Positions 9,106 to 17,678 of a stretch of 64,000 nucleotides of DNA are shown one piece after another. Position 1 is the stretch's first letter. Each line of letters starts with the position of its first letter. Source of the stretch: Nesterenkonia halotolerans (GTDB taxonomy: Bacteria; Actinomycetota; Actinomycetes; Actinomycetales; Micrococcaceae). The stretch is from contig NZ_JADBEE010000001.1 in assembly GCF_014874065.1 (NCBI RefSeq), positions 1,240,001-1,304,000 on the forward strand. Direction: 5' to 3'. The position numbers were made by a program, and so were the translations under genes. The notes under the pieces are model-generated. The model was given only the letters and a program-made list of their open reading frames with translations. It did no database searches and was not told the DNA's origin.

Positions 9106-9899
9106 CGATTGATACCTCCGAAGATCTTGGCGAATCCGACTGTGCGCTCGGCGATGACTGCAATGACCACGGTTGCGGCGAGGATGAGCGTCGAGGTGGC
9201 GGCAATCATCGGGTCATAGCTCTGCTGGACGTAATCCAGCATCGTGATGGGCAGGGTGCGCGACTCCCTGCTCTGCAGAAGCAGAGACAGCGGGACATTG
9301 TTGAAGGACGTGATGAAGCCGAGCAGCGCGGCTGAGAAGATCCCTGGCCGCAGAATCGGGAGCGTGATCGTGAAGAAGGTCCGCAACGGCGAGGCCCCCA
9401 GACCGCGAGCGGCCTCCTCCAGAGAGACATCCGATCCGGCCAATGCGGCGCCTGTGACGCGCACGGCGTAGGGCAGCAGCAATGCCGTGTGGCCGAGCAG
9501 CAGCACCGGCCAATTGTCGACACGGAAGGTGATGATGAGTTGTTGGTAGAGCGCCAGGCCAACGACGAGCTCGGGAATGATCAACGGCGAGAGAAAGAGG
9601 CCCTCGACCAACCCCTTGCCGGGCAGTGCGCCTCGATAGATCGCCAATGTCGCTGGAACGCCGACTGCAAGAGCCAGAAATGTCGAGGCCACCGCTAATT
9701 GGAGGCTGGTCAGCAGAGCGCCCGTGAACGGCGCGTAGCTCAATGCCGCATCGAACCATTGGAACGACAGTCCTTCAGGCGGGAATCGCAGAGTCGAACC
9801 GGATGTAAAAGCGGTCGCGACGACGAACAGGATCGGGACCAGCATGACGATGTAGCCAACGATCGCCAGTGCGGCCGCGACCGGTTTGCGGGTGTTCAC
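9102..9899 (-). CDS. ABC importer permease, PotC-like
   Basis: A 265-aa inner-membrane protein with about six hydrophobic helices beginning AALAIVGYIVMLVPILFVVATAF. The cytosolic EAA loop that docks the ATPase reads SLEEAARGLGASPLRTFFTITLP near residues 160-180. Both ends overlap neighbouring importer genes by 4 bp. In this family the second permease is usually slightly shorter than the first, which fits here. Confidence 0.88.
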   Translation of the reverse strand: MNTRKPVAAALAIVGYIVMLVPILFVVATAFTSGSTLRFPPEGLSFQWFDAALSYAPFTGALLTSLQLAVASTFLALAVGVPATLAIYRGALPGKGLVEGLFLSPLIIPELVVGLALYQQLIITFRVDNWPVLLLGHTALLLPYAVRVTGAALAGSDVSLEEAARGLGASPLRTFFTITLPILRPGIFSAALLGFITSFNNVPLSLLLQSRESRTLPITMLDYVQQSYDPMIAATSTLILAATVVIAVIAERTVGFAKIFGGINR

Positions 9900-10720
9900 G
9901 CGGTGGCTCCCTTCCGCCCGATACGAGCAGCAACGGTGGAGACCAGGACCACCAGAATGGTCATGACGATGGCCGTGGCTGACGCGCTCGCCCAGTCAAC
10001 GGTCACGCTGGAGTAGGAGTAGAGCTCCGTGGAGAGCAGCCGTTGGCGCGAACCACCGAGCAGGTAGGGCGTTGTGTAGGCCGTGACGGATCCCGCGAAC
10101 ACGAGCGTCGCGGCCACCACGACGCCTGGCATCGACAGGGGCACCACGACGTCCCAGAAGGTCCGACCTCGGCTGGCGCCAAGTCCGCGGGCGGCATCGT
10201 CGAGTCCAGCATCGACCTGAGAGACGGCCGAATAGCAGGCAATGATCGCCAGAGGCAGGAACAGCTGGGTCAGACCCATCACGATTGCGAATGGGGTGTA
10301 GAGCATCTGCGGCGGTGTCTCGGTGATTCCGAAGTGCACAAGGAGCTGTCCAAGTGCTCCATTGGAGCCAAGGATCACCAACCATCCGAAGGTCCGCACC
10401 ACGTTGCTCAGCAGCAACGGAAAGATGGCAAGTGCCAGGAGCACTCCACCCCAGCGAGAGGTGGATCTTGCGAGGATGTATGCGATGGGAAACCCCAGGG
10501 CGAGACATACAGCGGTCACGATGAGACCGAGTCCCACCGTGCGTCCAATGATGCGCAAGTCGTAGGGGTCGGTGAGCATCTCCCCGAGTCGGATGAATAT
10601 CTCGGAAGCGTCTGTCCCTGGTGCCGCGAACAGGATGCCCATGGCTGGTGCCAAGAATCCAAAGGTCAGGAAGGCCAGCCCCGGAAGCAGCAGGAGAGCG
10701 AATGTTCCGCGTCGTGTCAT
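9896..10720 (-). CDS. ABC importer permease, PotB-like, first gene of the operon
   Basis: A 274-aa inner-membrane permease. It has a first helix FALLLLPGLAFLTFGFLAP and the EAA docking loop DAGLDDAARGLGASRGRTFW-type around residues 185-205. I chose ATG at 10720 because AAGGGAACAGG lies directly upstream; the frame remains open to 10774 but that stretch runs across the LacI-type operator. It is the first gene of a five-gene minus-strand unit (permease, permease, ATPase, binding protein, deaminase) transcribed away from the LacI regulator gene. Confidence 0.88.
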   Translation of the reverse strand: MTRRGTFALLLLPGLAFLTFGFLAPAMGILFAAPGTDASEIFIRLGEMLTDPYDLRIIGRTVGLGLIVTAVCLALGFPIAYILARSTSRWGGVLLALAIFPLLLSNVVRTFGWLVILGSNGALGQLLVHFGITETPPQMLYTPFAIVMGLTQLFLPLAIIACYSAVSQVDAGLDDAARGLGASRGRTFWDVVVPLSMPGVVVAATLVFAGSVTAYTTPYLLGGSRQRLLSTELYSYSSVTVDWASASATAIVMTILVVLVSTVAARIGRKGATA

Positions 10721-10735
10721 CCTGTTCCCTTCGTG

Positions 10736-10753
10736 AATGTAACCGGTTTCATT
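10736..10753. promoter_or_regulatory. LacI-family operator at the importer operon start
   Basis: Near-perfect 18-bp palindrome AATGTAACCGGTTTCATT with the central CG typical of LacI/GalR operators; one position pair is asymmetric. It lies 15 bp upstream of the first permease start codon, so a bound repressor would block transcription through the leader. Confidence 0.65.
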
Positions 10754-10817
10754 CAGCGTACGGGGATGGACCACGGAAGCTCCAGCCCTGGCGGTTAAAT
10801 CCGTGTAAACGATTGGA

Positions 10818-10831
10818 TGGATCCGGTTTCA
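10818..10831. promoter_or_regulatory. Second, weaker LacI-family operator near the regulator gene
   Basis: TGGATCCGGTTTCA shares the right half (CCGGTTTCA) with the operator at 10736-10753, while its left half is degenerate. It lies 16 bp before the regulator start, consistent with autoregulation or looping between the two sites, whose centres are about 80 bp apart. Confidence 0.45.
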
Positions 10832-10847
10832 CACCAACCCGTATCAT

Positions 10848-11822
10848 GTGAGCATGACCACCATCTCGGACGTCGCTGCTCTGGCCGGGGTCTCCAAGGC
10901 CACTGTTTCGCGCACGTTCACCCGGCCCCACACGGTGTCACCGGAGACAGCCCAGCGAGTCCTCAACGCCTCGACGAAGCTCGGCTTCGTGCCAAATTCA
11001 GCGGCTCGACAACTGGCTCGCGGCCGGACCGGGATCATTGCTCTGGTCGTGCCGACCCTGAGCAACAGCTTTTTCACGCCGATCATCTCCGGTGCCCAGG
11101 CGCGTGCCCAGGAGCTCGACCTGCAGCTGACCGTTGCAGTGCATTCACTCGCCGCGGCAGAGGAGCTTGCCTCGTTCGAGCGACTCTCGCGTCAGGTTGA
11201 CGGATTCATCGTCGCCGCACCCTGGGGCACCGACGATGTCCTTCGGACCGCCGGGATGTACAAGCCGGTCGTTCTGCTGGACCGCGAGACGGAGGGCATG
11301 ACCTCCGTCATCGCTGACACTGCCTCAGCATTCCGAAGCCTGGCGTCTCACCTCATCGCACAGGGCCACCGGCACCTCTGTTACATCGGAGGCCCTGAAA
11401 GGTCCTGGCAAGACCCGTTGCGTCTGGCGGCGGTCACGAGCGCAGCCGAGCACCTTGGAACCAAGATCACCGCTTTGGGGCCCTGTCCGGCAACCTTCGA
11501 GGCTGGTCTCGCCATCTCCGCGCAGGTTCGAGAATCAGGTGCTACAGCAGTCATCCCCTATGCGACGGCGATCGGCCTGGGAGTTCAATTCGCGCTGCTC
11601 CACGCAGGAGTTCGCGAGCTGCCGGTCGTCACCTCAGAGTCCCCCGTCGCCGAGGCACTTGGGCGAGCTCATACCCCGGTCATCGATGTCGACGGTGAAG
11701 AACTCGGCCGGGTGGCAGTCAACCAGCTCGCCGAGAGCCTGGAGTCTCCTCAGGCGACTGCTCGCAGGATTCGGCTCCGCGTGCCTGTCCGGCTCGATCC
11801 CGCAGACCAGCCCTCTGTCTGA
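10848..11822 (+). CDS. LacI/GalR-family transcriptional regulator of the importer operon
   Basis: A 324-aa DNA-binding regulator. Residues 1-55 form the helix-turn-helix and hinge (ISDVAALAGVSKATVSRTF, then AARQLARGRTGI). Residues 60-320 form the periplasmic-binding-like effector domain (IIALVVPTLSNSFF, VDGFIVAAPWG). GTG at 10848 or ATG at 10854 may be the start. It is divergent from the importer operon, and operator-like palindromes lie in the 127-bp spacer, so it very likely controls that operon. The effector is unknown; since LacI proteins usually bind sugars or purines, a nucleoside or purine signal would fit the deaminase. Confidence 0.88.
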   Translation: MSMTTISDVAALAGVSKATVSRTFTRPHTVSPETAQRVLNASTKLGFVPNSAARQLARGRTGIIALVVPTLSNSFFTPIISGAQARAQELDLQLTVAVHSLAAAEELASFERLSRQVDGFIVAAPWGTDDVLRTAGMYKPVVLLDRETEGMTSVIADTASAFRSLASHLIAQGHRHLCYIGGPERSWQDPLRLAAVTSAAEHLGTKITALGPCPATFEAGLAISAQVRESGATAVIPYATAIGLGVQFALLHAGVRELPVVTSESPVAEALGRAHTPVIDVDGEELGRVAVNQLAESLESPQATARRIRLRVPVRLDPADQPSV

Positions 11823-11902
11823 ACCCTCATGGGAGATGCCGCCTCAGGGGGCGCCGCATTTCTGGCAGCGCGATGGCACGAGGGCGCATGCCTGAGGCAT
11901 GG

Positions 11903-12895
11903 TCACCCCGGGCGCCCTCGCAGAATGTCCGGCAGCGACGCCAGAATCACGGCGACCAGCGTCAACACGGTGCCGAGCACGGTGGCCGTGGTGACCAGGG
12001 AGCCGGGGGTCGGCAGCAGCACATCGAGCAGCAGCGAGCCCAGCAGCTGGCCCGCGATCATGCCCATCGCGGCGATGAGCACCCCGACCTGGGTCACCAG
12101 CAGCGCTCCCAGGGCGATGAAGATGATGCCGAGCGGGCCGCCGAGGTAGTGCCACCAGGTGGGCGACAGCGCTGGGTCCACCCCGGTGATGACTGCCTTG
12201 GCCGCCCAGATCAGCAGCAGGAACAGGGTCCCGGCGAGGAAGTTGAACAACGTCCCCGGAGCCGGTCCGCCGTAGGCGGCCGAGTGCCGCCCGTTGATCG
12301 CCTGCTGGCCGGACTGCACGAACCCGGCCGAGAGCGGCAGCAGCACCAGCGCCAGCCAGGCCGCGCCGTGACCCTCCGCGGTGAGCTGCGGCGAGACGGC
12401 CCAGAGCACAGCCAGCACAGTGAGCACGGCGCCTCCCACGCGGAAGGCGTTCAATCGCATGGCACCGGCCGGGCCGAGCCCGATGCGGTCCCAGAGCAGC
12501 CCGCCCAGCGTCTGGCCGGTGACCACGGCGACGGTGAAGACCGCGACGCCGATCAGCCCGATGGTCAGCGTCTGAGTGAGCACGAAGTAGCCGCCCGCGC
12601 ATCCGGCCAGGAAGTACCACCAGCGGATGCGTCCGTCCCGCACTGCCGGCGCGACGCGCTTCAGACCTCGGCGACCGCGTGCTGTGCCGAAGGTCACCAG
12701 CACCATGATCAGCGTGCCCACAGAGAAGCTGATGGTGGCGGCGAGCACCGGATCGCCGATCTCGGTGGTCAGCGCGGCGTTGACCCGGCCCTGGGCGGGG
12801 ATCGCCATGCCTGAGCCGAGCATCAGCAGAAGCAGAAAGGCCCAGACCAGCGGGGAGCGCGGGGCCGCGGCGGGAACGGCAGAACTCATGGGCAT
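11903..12895 (-). CDS. DMT-superfamily membrane transporter, YdcZ/DUF606 type
   Basis: A 330-aa integral membrane protein with about ten hydrophobic helices in two similar halves. Each half begins with the family pattern: MLGSGMAIPAQGRVNAAL at the start, and LSAGFVQSGQQAINGRHSA near residue 190. YdcZ proteins are small transporters of the drug/metabolite superfamily; this is the fused two-domain form. ATG at 12895 (or 12889) follows a G-rich ribosome site; the frame reaches to 13360 but that part is unrelated and lies opposite the S4 gene. It converges on the LacI gene. Substrate unknown. Confidence 0.8.
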   Translation of the reverse strand: MPMSSAVPAAAPRSPLVWAFLLLLMLGSGMAIPAQGRVNAALTTEIGDPVLAATISFSVGTLIMVLVTFGTARGRRGLKRVAPAVRDGRIRWWYFLAGCAGGYFVLTQTLTIGLIGVAVFTVAVVTGQTLGGLLWDRIGLGPAGAMRLNAFRVGGAVLTVLAVLWAVSPQLTAEGHGAAWLALVLLPLSAGFVQSGQQAINGRHSAAYGGPAPGTLFNFLAGTLFLLLIWAAKAVITGVDPALSPTWWHYLGGPLGIIFIALGALLVTQVGVLIAAMGMIAGQLLGSLLLDVLLPTPGSLVTTATVLGTVLTLVAVILASLPDILRGRPG

Positions 12896-13057
12896 CACTC
12901 TATCCAGCCCCCTCCCCCAGCGTTTCACCCTCCCCTGCCCACCCGTCCCCCGCGTTTTACCACCCCTCGCGTGCTCTACCCCGCCGACGGTGTGCCCGGT
13001 AGAACGCGGAAGCCCGGGTAAAACGCAGCAGGGGGGGGCGGGTGGCAGACTTGGCGC

Positions 13058-13309
13058 ATGAGCGATGTCACTGAAGTGCCGATCAGAGATGAATCCATCC
13101 GCCTGGGCCAGCTGTTGAAGCTGGCGGGGACCGTGGAGAACGGAGCGATTGCCCGGGAGGTGATCGACGCCGCGGGGGTCCGCGTGGACGGTGAGGTGGA
13201 GACCCGCCGCGGCCGTCAGGTCCGCCGCGGACAGCTGGTGGCGTTTGACGGCGAGGCCTTCGGCCTTCCCCCGGCGAAGCTCATGCCCGTCGAGGACCGA
13301 GGGGACTGA
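13058..13309 (+). CDS. Small S4-domain RNA-binding protein, YbcJ-like
   Basis: An 83-aa protein that is almost entirely one S4 RNA-binding fold: IRLGQLLKLAGTVENGAIAREVI, then GVRVDGEVETRRGRQVRRGQLVAF. The basic RGRQVRRG surface is the part that contacts RNA in this fold. Stand-alone S4 proteins of this size bind structured RNA such as rRNA or tRNA; no catalytic domain is attached. It is transcribed on its own, 162 bp after the divergent transporter start. Confidence 0.8.
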   Translation: MSDVTEVPIRDESIRLGQLLKLAGTVENGAIAREVIDAAGVRVDGEVETRRGRQVRRGQLVAFDGEAFGLPPAKLMPVEDRGD

Positions 13310-13460
13310 ACTGGACCACCGCCAATCCTTGTGTAAAGTGCGTCTATAGGCCCGATGCACGCGGTGTGCCGGGCCTCACACGACATTTCTCGCGAGGCTC
13401 GTGCCGGTGGTTCAACCAGCGTCAGGGGCCGGTGCCTCGCCCAGTGAACAAGGGGTGCGG

Positions 13461-14540
13461 TTGCGCATTTGCATCATTGCGTCGAGTCAGTTCCCGATCC
13501 GGGAACCCTTCGCCGGAGGACTCGAGGCTTTCACCTACACAGTGGCACGCAAGCTCATCAGCCGAGGACATTCGGTCACCCTCTTCGCCGCAGGCGGCAG
13601 CGACCCTGACCTCGGGGCGGAGATGCTCATCCCGGAGCGTCTGGAGCTCACCGCGGCGGCGCGCTCCGACGTCGGCGCCATGCCCGTCGACTGGATGCAG
13701 CAGCACCACGCCTACCTCGGCCTGATGTTGAAACTCGCACAGTCCGATGATTTCGACGTCATCCACAACAACTCGCTGCACCACCTTCCGCTGGCGCTGT
13801 CCTCGATGGTGCCCGCACCGGTGCTGACCACCCTGCACACCCCGCCCACACCCTGGCTGGAATCAGCGATGCGCTACACCTCACCCTCGGCAGTCTTCAT
13901 GGCCGTCAGCTCGGCCACCGCGGAGGCCTGGGCGAGCACCGTCAGCGCTGGGGTGATCCCCAACGGCGTCGATACCGATGTCTGGAGTGCCGGCCCCGGT
14001 GGAAGCGACTGCGTCTGGACCGGACGCATCGTCCCCGAGAAAGCCCCTCATCTGGCCATCGACGCCGCACGCGCCGCCGGTCACCGCATCACCCTGGCGG
14101 GCCCGATCATGGACCGTAGCTACTTCGAGGAGCAGCTGCAGCCCCGGCTAGGCGACGACGCCGTCTACGCGGGCCATCTGCGCCACGCCGAGCTGGTGAC
14201 GCTGGTCGGCTCCGCCGCGGTGGCGGTCGTGAGCTCCCAGTGGGATGAGCCCTACGGCCTGGTGGCCGCCGAGGCGATGTCCTGCGGAACGCCGGTGGCC
14301 GCGTTCCGCCGCGGCGGACTGGTCGAGATCGTCACCGAGACCTCAGGTGCGCTGGCCTCGGAGGATTCGGTCGCCGGACTCGCCGAGGCGATCGCGCGCG
14401 CCTCCCAACGCGACCGCGCCGCCGTGCGACAGCGGGCGGTGGACCATCTCTCGCTCGAGCGCATGGTGACCGAGTACGAGAATGTCTACGCCGAAATGGC
14501 GGAGGAGAATTCCCGGCGGCAGACTGCCCCGGCGCAATGA
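13461..14540 (+). CDS. Glycosyltransferase family 4, GT-B fold
   Basis: A cytosolic or membrane-peripheral sugar transferase of about 359 aa. The N-terminal domain opens with LRICIIAS and PFAGGLEAFTYTVARKLISRG, a Gly-rich acceptor loop. The nucleotide-sugar site is SSQWDEPYGLVAAEAMSCGTP, with the E-x7-E pattern. TTG at 13461 or GTG at 13455 is the likely start, after AAGGGG; the frame extends to 13401 without similarity. It is first of four glycosyltransferase genes that overlap or abut (ATGA overlap with the next). The set probably builds one surface glycan; the sugars are not identifiable. Confidence 0.8.
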   Translation: MRICIIASSQFPIREPFAGGLEAFTYTVARKLISRGHSVTLFAAGGSDPDLGAEMLIPERLELTAAARSDVGAMPVDWMQQHHAYLGLMLKLAQSDDFDVIHNNSLHHLPLALSSMVPAPVLTTLHTPPTPWLESAMRYTSPSAVFMAVSSATAEAWASTVSAGVIPNGVDTDVWSAGPGGSDCVWTGRIVPEKAPHLAIDAARAAGHRITLAGPIMDRSYFEEQLQPRLGDDAVYAGHLRHAELVTLVGSAAVAVVSSQWDEPYGLVAAEAMSCGTPVAAFRRGGLVEIVTETSGALASEDSVAGLAEAIARASQRDRAAVRQRAVDHLSLERMVTEYENVYAEMAEENSRRQTAPAQ

Positions 14541-15631
14541 TCGGCTGGTACATCCACCACCAGGGCCACGGGCACCTGCACCGCGCCACCGCGGTCGCGC
14601 GGGCGGCGGCGGCCCACGGCCTGCCCATCACCGGACTGTCCTCGCTGCCGCAGCCACCCGACTGGCCTGACGCCGCGTGGGTGCAGCTCGACCGCGACGA
14701 CACCTCACTGCCCAGCGACCCCGCTGGGGAAGGGCCCGCTGGGGAAGCCGCCGAGCAGAGCCTCGACCCCACAGCCGCTGGAACCCTGCATTGGGTGCCC
14801 CGACACCATCCGGGCCTGCTCCGGCGCAGCGCACAGCTCTCCAGCTGGCTGGAATCCAGACGCCCGGAGCTGATCGTGGTGGACGTCTCGGTCGAGATCG
14901 CCCTGCTGGCCCGGTTGCACGGGATTCCGGTGGTCACCGTGGCGCTTCCCGGGGACCGCACCGATCCGGCGCATCGGCTCGGCTACGCGATCTCAGAGCG
15001 CGTCGTCGGCATGTGGCCCCAGGCGGCCGCAGACATCTTCCGCGGCGCCGAGGACGTCCAGGCACTCGGCGGGCTCTCCCGCTTCACCCCGGAGGACGGG
15101 GTCATGGGGTCCGCAGAAGCCGACACCGGCTCAGCAACAGCCTCCACCGACTCCCCGGCCCGACCTCTGCGCGTCGTGGTGCTCAGCGGCGGTGGCGGTG
15201 GCGCGGTCGAGACCGGCAGCATCGAACAGGTTCGGCGTCTGCTCCCGAGCGCCCAGGTGACGGTGCTCGGCGGCGCGGGCTCCTGGGAGGCCGACCCCTG
15301 GACCCATCTGCAGCGGGCCGATCTGGTGCTCACCGCGGCGGGGCAGAACTCGATCGCCGAGGTGGCGGCCAGCCGCACGCCCGCCCTGGTGACGGCACTG
15401 GACCGGCCGCACCAGGAGCAGCGACATATGCTCTCAGCCCTTGAGCGCGGCCCCTGGCCGGTGATGCGCATGCCCGCACTCCAGGACGATGCGGCGTGGG
15501 AGCTGGCAGTGTCGCAGATCCTGCAGCTCGACGGCGAGGAGTGGTCGAGCTGGTGCGACGGCGGCGCCGCAGACCGCTTCGCCGCGCTGCTGCAGGAGCT
15601 GACCGACGTCGGAGCGGACCTCAGCCGATGA
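14537..15631 (+). CDS. Glycosyltransferase with MurG/GT28-like C-terminal domain
   Basis: A 364-aa GT-B type enzyme. It begins IGWYIHHQGHGHLHRATAVA, a pattern seen in GT1/GT28 enzymes, where GHxxR lines the active site. The C-terminal half has VVLSGGGGGAVETGS and DLVLTAAGQNSIAEVAASR, followed by RPHQEQRHMLSAL, which is how MurG-like domains hold the UDP-sugar. Start ATGA overlaps the stop of the GT4 gene, and the stop overlaps the next start in the same way, implying translational coupling. The donor and acceptor are unknown. Confidence 0.78.
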   Translation: MIGWYIHHQGHGHLHRATAVARAAAAHGLPITGLSSLPQPPDWPDAAWVQLDRDDTSLPSDPAGEGPAGEAAEQSLDPTAAGTLHWVPRHHPGLLRRSAQLSSWLESRRPELIVVDVSVEIALLARLHGIPVVTVALPGDRTDPAHRLGYAISERVVGMWPQAAADIFRGAEDVQALGGLSRFTPEDGVMGSAEADTGSATASTDSPARPLRVVVLSGGGGGAVETGSIEQVRRLLPSAQVTVLGGAGSWEADPWTHLQRADLVLTAAGQNSIAEVAASRTPALVTALDRPHQEQRHMLSALERGPWPVMRMPALQDDAAWELAVSQILQLDGEEWSSWCDGGAADRFAALLQELTDVGADLSR

Positions 15632-16560
15632 AGAAGATCCGGCCGCGCGCCGTCGTGATCACCGCTGTTCATGGCAGGCACACTCATCTGCGCCGCATGC
15701 GCTCCGGCCTCGCCGCGAGCCTCCAGCAGCCCCTGCGTCATCAGGTGGTGGCGATGGCGGACCCGGAGATCTCCGTGCTGGTCGACGGGGATGCGCTGCT
15801 GCCCGACGGTCACCCGCTGCCCACCGAGGTCTGCGAACTCCCCGACGCTCAGGGCAGGCTGCCGCTGGCCGAGGCGAGAAACCGTGGCGCGCAGCGGGCG
15901 CTGGACTCTCTGCCTCACCCGGAGGACCTGCTCATCTTCCTCGATGTGGACTGCATCCCCGCCCCGGAGCTGGTCGGCGCCTACCTGGAGGCGGCGGCAC
16001 AGTACCCGGAGAAGCTGCTGTGCGGGCCGGTGGCGTATCTGCCGGAGCTCTCGGCCGAGCAGCTCGACGCCGCTGATGCCACCCAGTTCGCCGCGTGGGC
16101 GGCCCCCCACCCCGCCCGTCCTGCCCCGGCCCCCGGGGAGATCCTGCTCGGCGGGGAGCATGCCTTGTTCTGGTCGCTGTCCTTCGCGGTCCGGCGGGCC
16201 GTCTGGGAGCGGATCGGCGGGTTCGACGAGGCGTATACCGGCTACGGCGCGGAGGACACCGACTTCGCCTGGCGCGCCCGAGCCGCGGGGGTCGAGCTGG
16301 CCTGGGTCGGAGGTGCACGCGCCTACCACCAGTACCATCCGGTCTCCCGCCCACCCGTGGAGCATCTGGACGACATCCTGCGCAACGGCCGCCTCTTCGC
16401 GAACACCTGGGGGCACTGGCCCATGGAGGGCTGGCTGCAGGAGTTCGAGCGCATGGGTCTGGTGCACCAGGTCCATGGGGACTGGGCGGCGGGCGAGGCA
16501 CCCCGGACCCACGAGGACTTTCCGAAGGAAACCCACGAGGACTCTCAGAAGGAAAGGTGA
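15628..16560 (+). CDS. Glycosyltransferase family 2 with galactosyltransferase-like C-terminus
   Basis: A 310-aa GT-A enzyme. The metal-binding DxD appears in LLIFLDVDCIPAPELV near residue 110. The acceptor-side motif GGFDEAYTGYGAEDTDFAWR near residue 200 is characteristic of the C-terminal domain shared by GT7/GT27 galactosyl- or N-acetylgalactosaminyltransferases. Start ATG overlaps the preceding stop by 4 bp. The last 20 residues carry two similar acidic-basic repeats (HEDFPKETHED). It belongs to the four-gene glycan unit. Confidence 0.82.
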   Translation: MKKIRPRAVVITAVHGRHTHLRRMRSGLAASLQQPLRHQVVAMADPEISVLVDGDALLPDGHPLPTEVCELPDAQGRLPLAEARNRGAQRALDSLPHPEDLLIFLDVDCIPAPELVGAYLEAAAQYPEKLLCGPVAYLPELSAEQLDAADATQFAAWAAPHPARPAPAPGEILLGGEHALFWSLSFAVRRAVWERIGGFDEAYTGYGAEDTDFAWRARAAGVELAWVGGARAYHQYHPVSRPPVEHLDDILRNGRLFANTWGHWPMEGWLQEFERMGLVHQVHGDWAAGEAPRTHEDFPKETHEDSQKER

Positions 16561-16568
16561 CGCCCCCG

Positions 16569-17678
16569 ATGGCTCTGCGTGTGGCCTCCGTGCCCGCCTC
16601 CCACGTCTACATCCGGCATCTGAGCAGCCCGGCTCCGCTCCAGGACCCGGTCCAGCGTCTCCCGGATCCCCCGCCGGCGCGCCGAGATGCCCCCACCGGG
16701 GCTCCGTGGTGGCCCCCGGCGATGCTTGATCCGGAATGGATCACGACGCACGACTTTGACCTGATGCACGTGCATTTCGGCTTCGACGCGCAGACTCCCG
16801 CGCAGCTCAGCTCAGTGGCCGACGCGCTTGATGCGAAGGGGGCGCCGCTGGTGTACACGGTGCATGATCTGTGGAACCCCCATCATGAGGACTCAGGCCT
16901 TCACGAGTCCCAGCTGGAGGTGCTGGTCACTCGCGCGAAGGCCGTCATCACCTTGAGCCAGCAGGCGGCCGCAGAGATCGAGGCTCGCTGGGGAGTCCGG
17001 CCTCGGGTGATCCCGCACCCACACGTGGTGGACCTCGACCGCATGGACGCCCACGCGCACGCGCGGCAGCGTGCGACCGGGGAGTTCCGGCTGGGAGTCC
17101 ACCTCAAGAGCCTGCGCGCCAATATGGCAGGCATCCCGCTGCTGCAGGCGGCGATCGGTGCCGTGACAGAGATCCCCGGGGGCGTGCTGCAGGTGAACGT
17201 GCACCGAGACGTCTTTGAGGACACCGGCACCCGGCACGACGCCGAACTGGCCGCCTGGCTGCGAGCTCAGGCAGGCTCCAGACTGGACCTGCGCGTCCAC
17301 GACTACTTCAGCGACCCCGAACTCTTCGACTACCTCGCCAGCCTGCATGCCTCTCTGCTGCCCTACCGGTTCGGAACACATTCCGGGTGGATGGAGGCGG
17401 CTCATGACCTGGGCACTCCGGTGATCGCTCCCGACGTGGGGTGTTACCGCAGCCAGGGGGCAGACCATGTCTACCGCTGGCGGCAGGACGGTGCGCTCGA
17501 TGTGCCGAGCCTGCAGCAGGCCATCCGCGCTGCGGCCGAGCAGCCTCGACGCGCCGCGGCGGAGTCTGCAGGACAGACTGCCTCTGGGGAATCCCTGGTG
17601 GCCTGGCGCAGACGACAGCGTGCAGAGATCGCCGCAGCTCACGCCGAGGTCTACCGCCGGGTGCTCAGCGGGACTTGA
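16569..17678 (+). CDS. Glycosyltransferase, GT4-like, last gene of the glycan unit
   Basis: A 369-aa protein. It has a FDLMHVHFGFDAQTP segment and VYTVHDLWNPHHEDSG, which resemble the acceptor domain of GT4 enzymes, then a second Rossmann half ending SLLPYRFGTHSGWMEAAHDLGTPV. The donor motif is weaker than in the first GT4 gene. ATG at 16569 or GTG at 16557 could start it; the latter overlaps the previous stop and lies just after AGAAGGAAAG. It ends 14 bp inside the convergent esterase gene. Confidence 0.72.
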   Translation: MALRVASVPASHVYIRHLSSPAPLQDPVQRLPDPPPARRDAPTGAPWWPPAMLDPEWITTHDFDLMHVHFGFDAQTPAQLSSVADALDAKGAPLVYTVHDLWNPHHEDSGLHESQLEVLVTRAKAVITLSQQAAAEIEARWGVRPRVIPHPHVVDLDRMDAHAHARQRATGEFRLGVHLKSLRANMAGIPLLQAAIGAVTEIPGGVLQVNVHRDVFEDTGTRHDAELAAWLRAQAGSRLDLRVHDYFSDPELFDYLASLHASLLPYRFGTHSGWMEAAHDLGTPVIAPDVGCYRSQGADHVYRWRQDGALDVPSLQQAIRAAAEQPRRAAAESAGQTASGESLVAWRRRQRAEIAAAHAEVYRRVLSGT

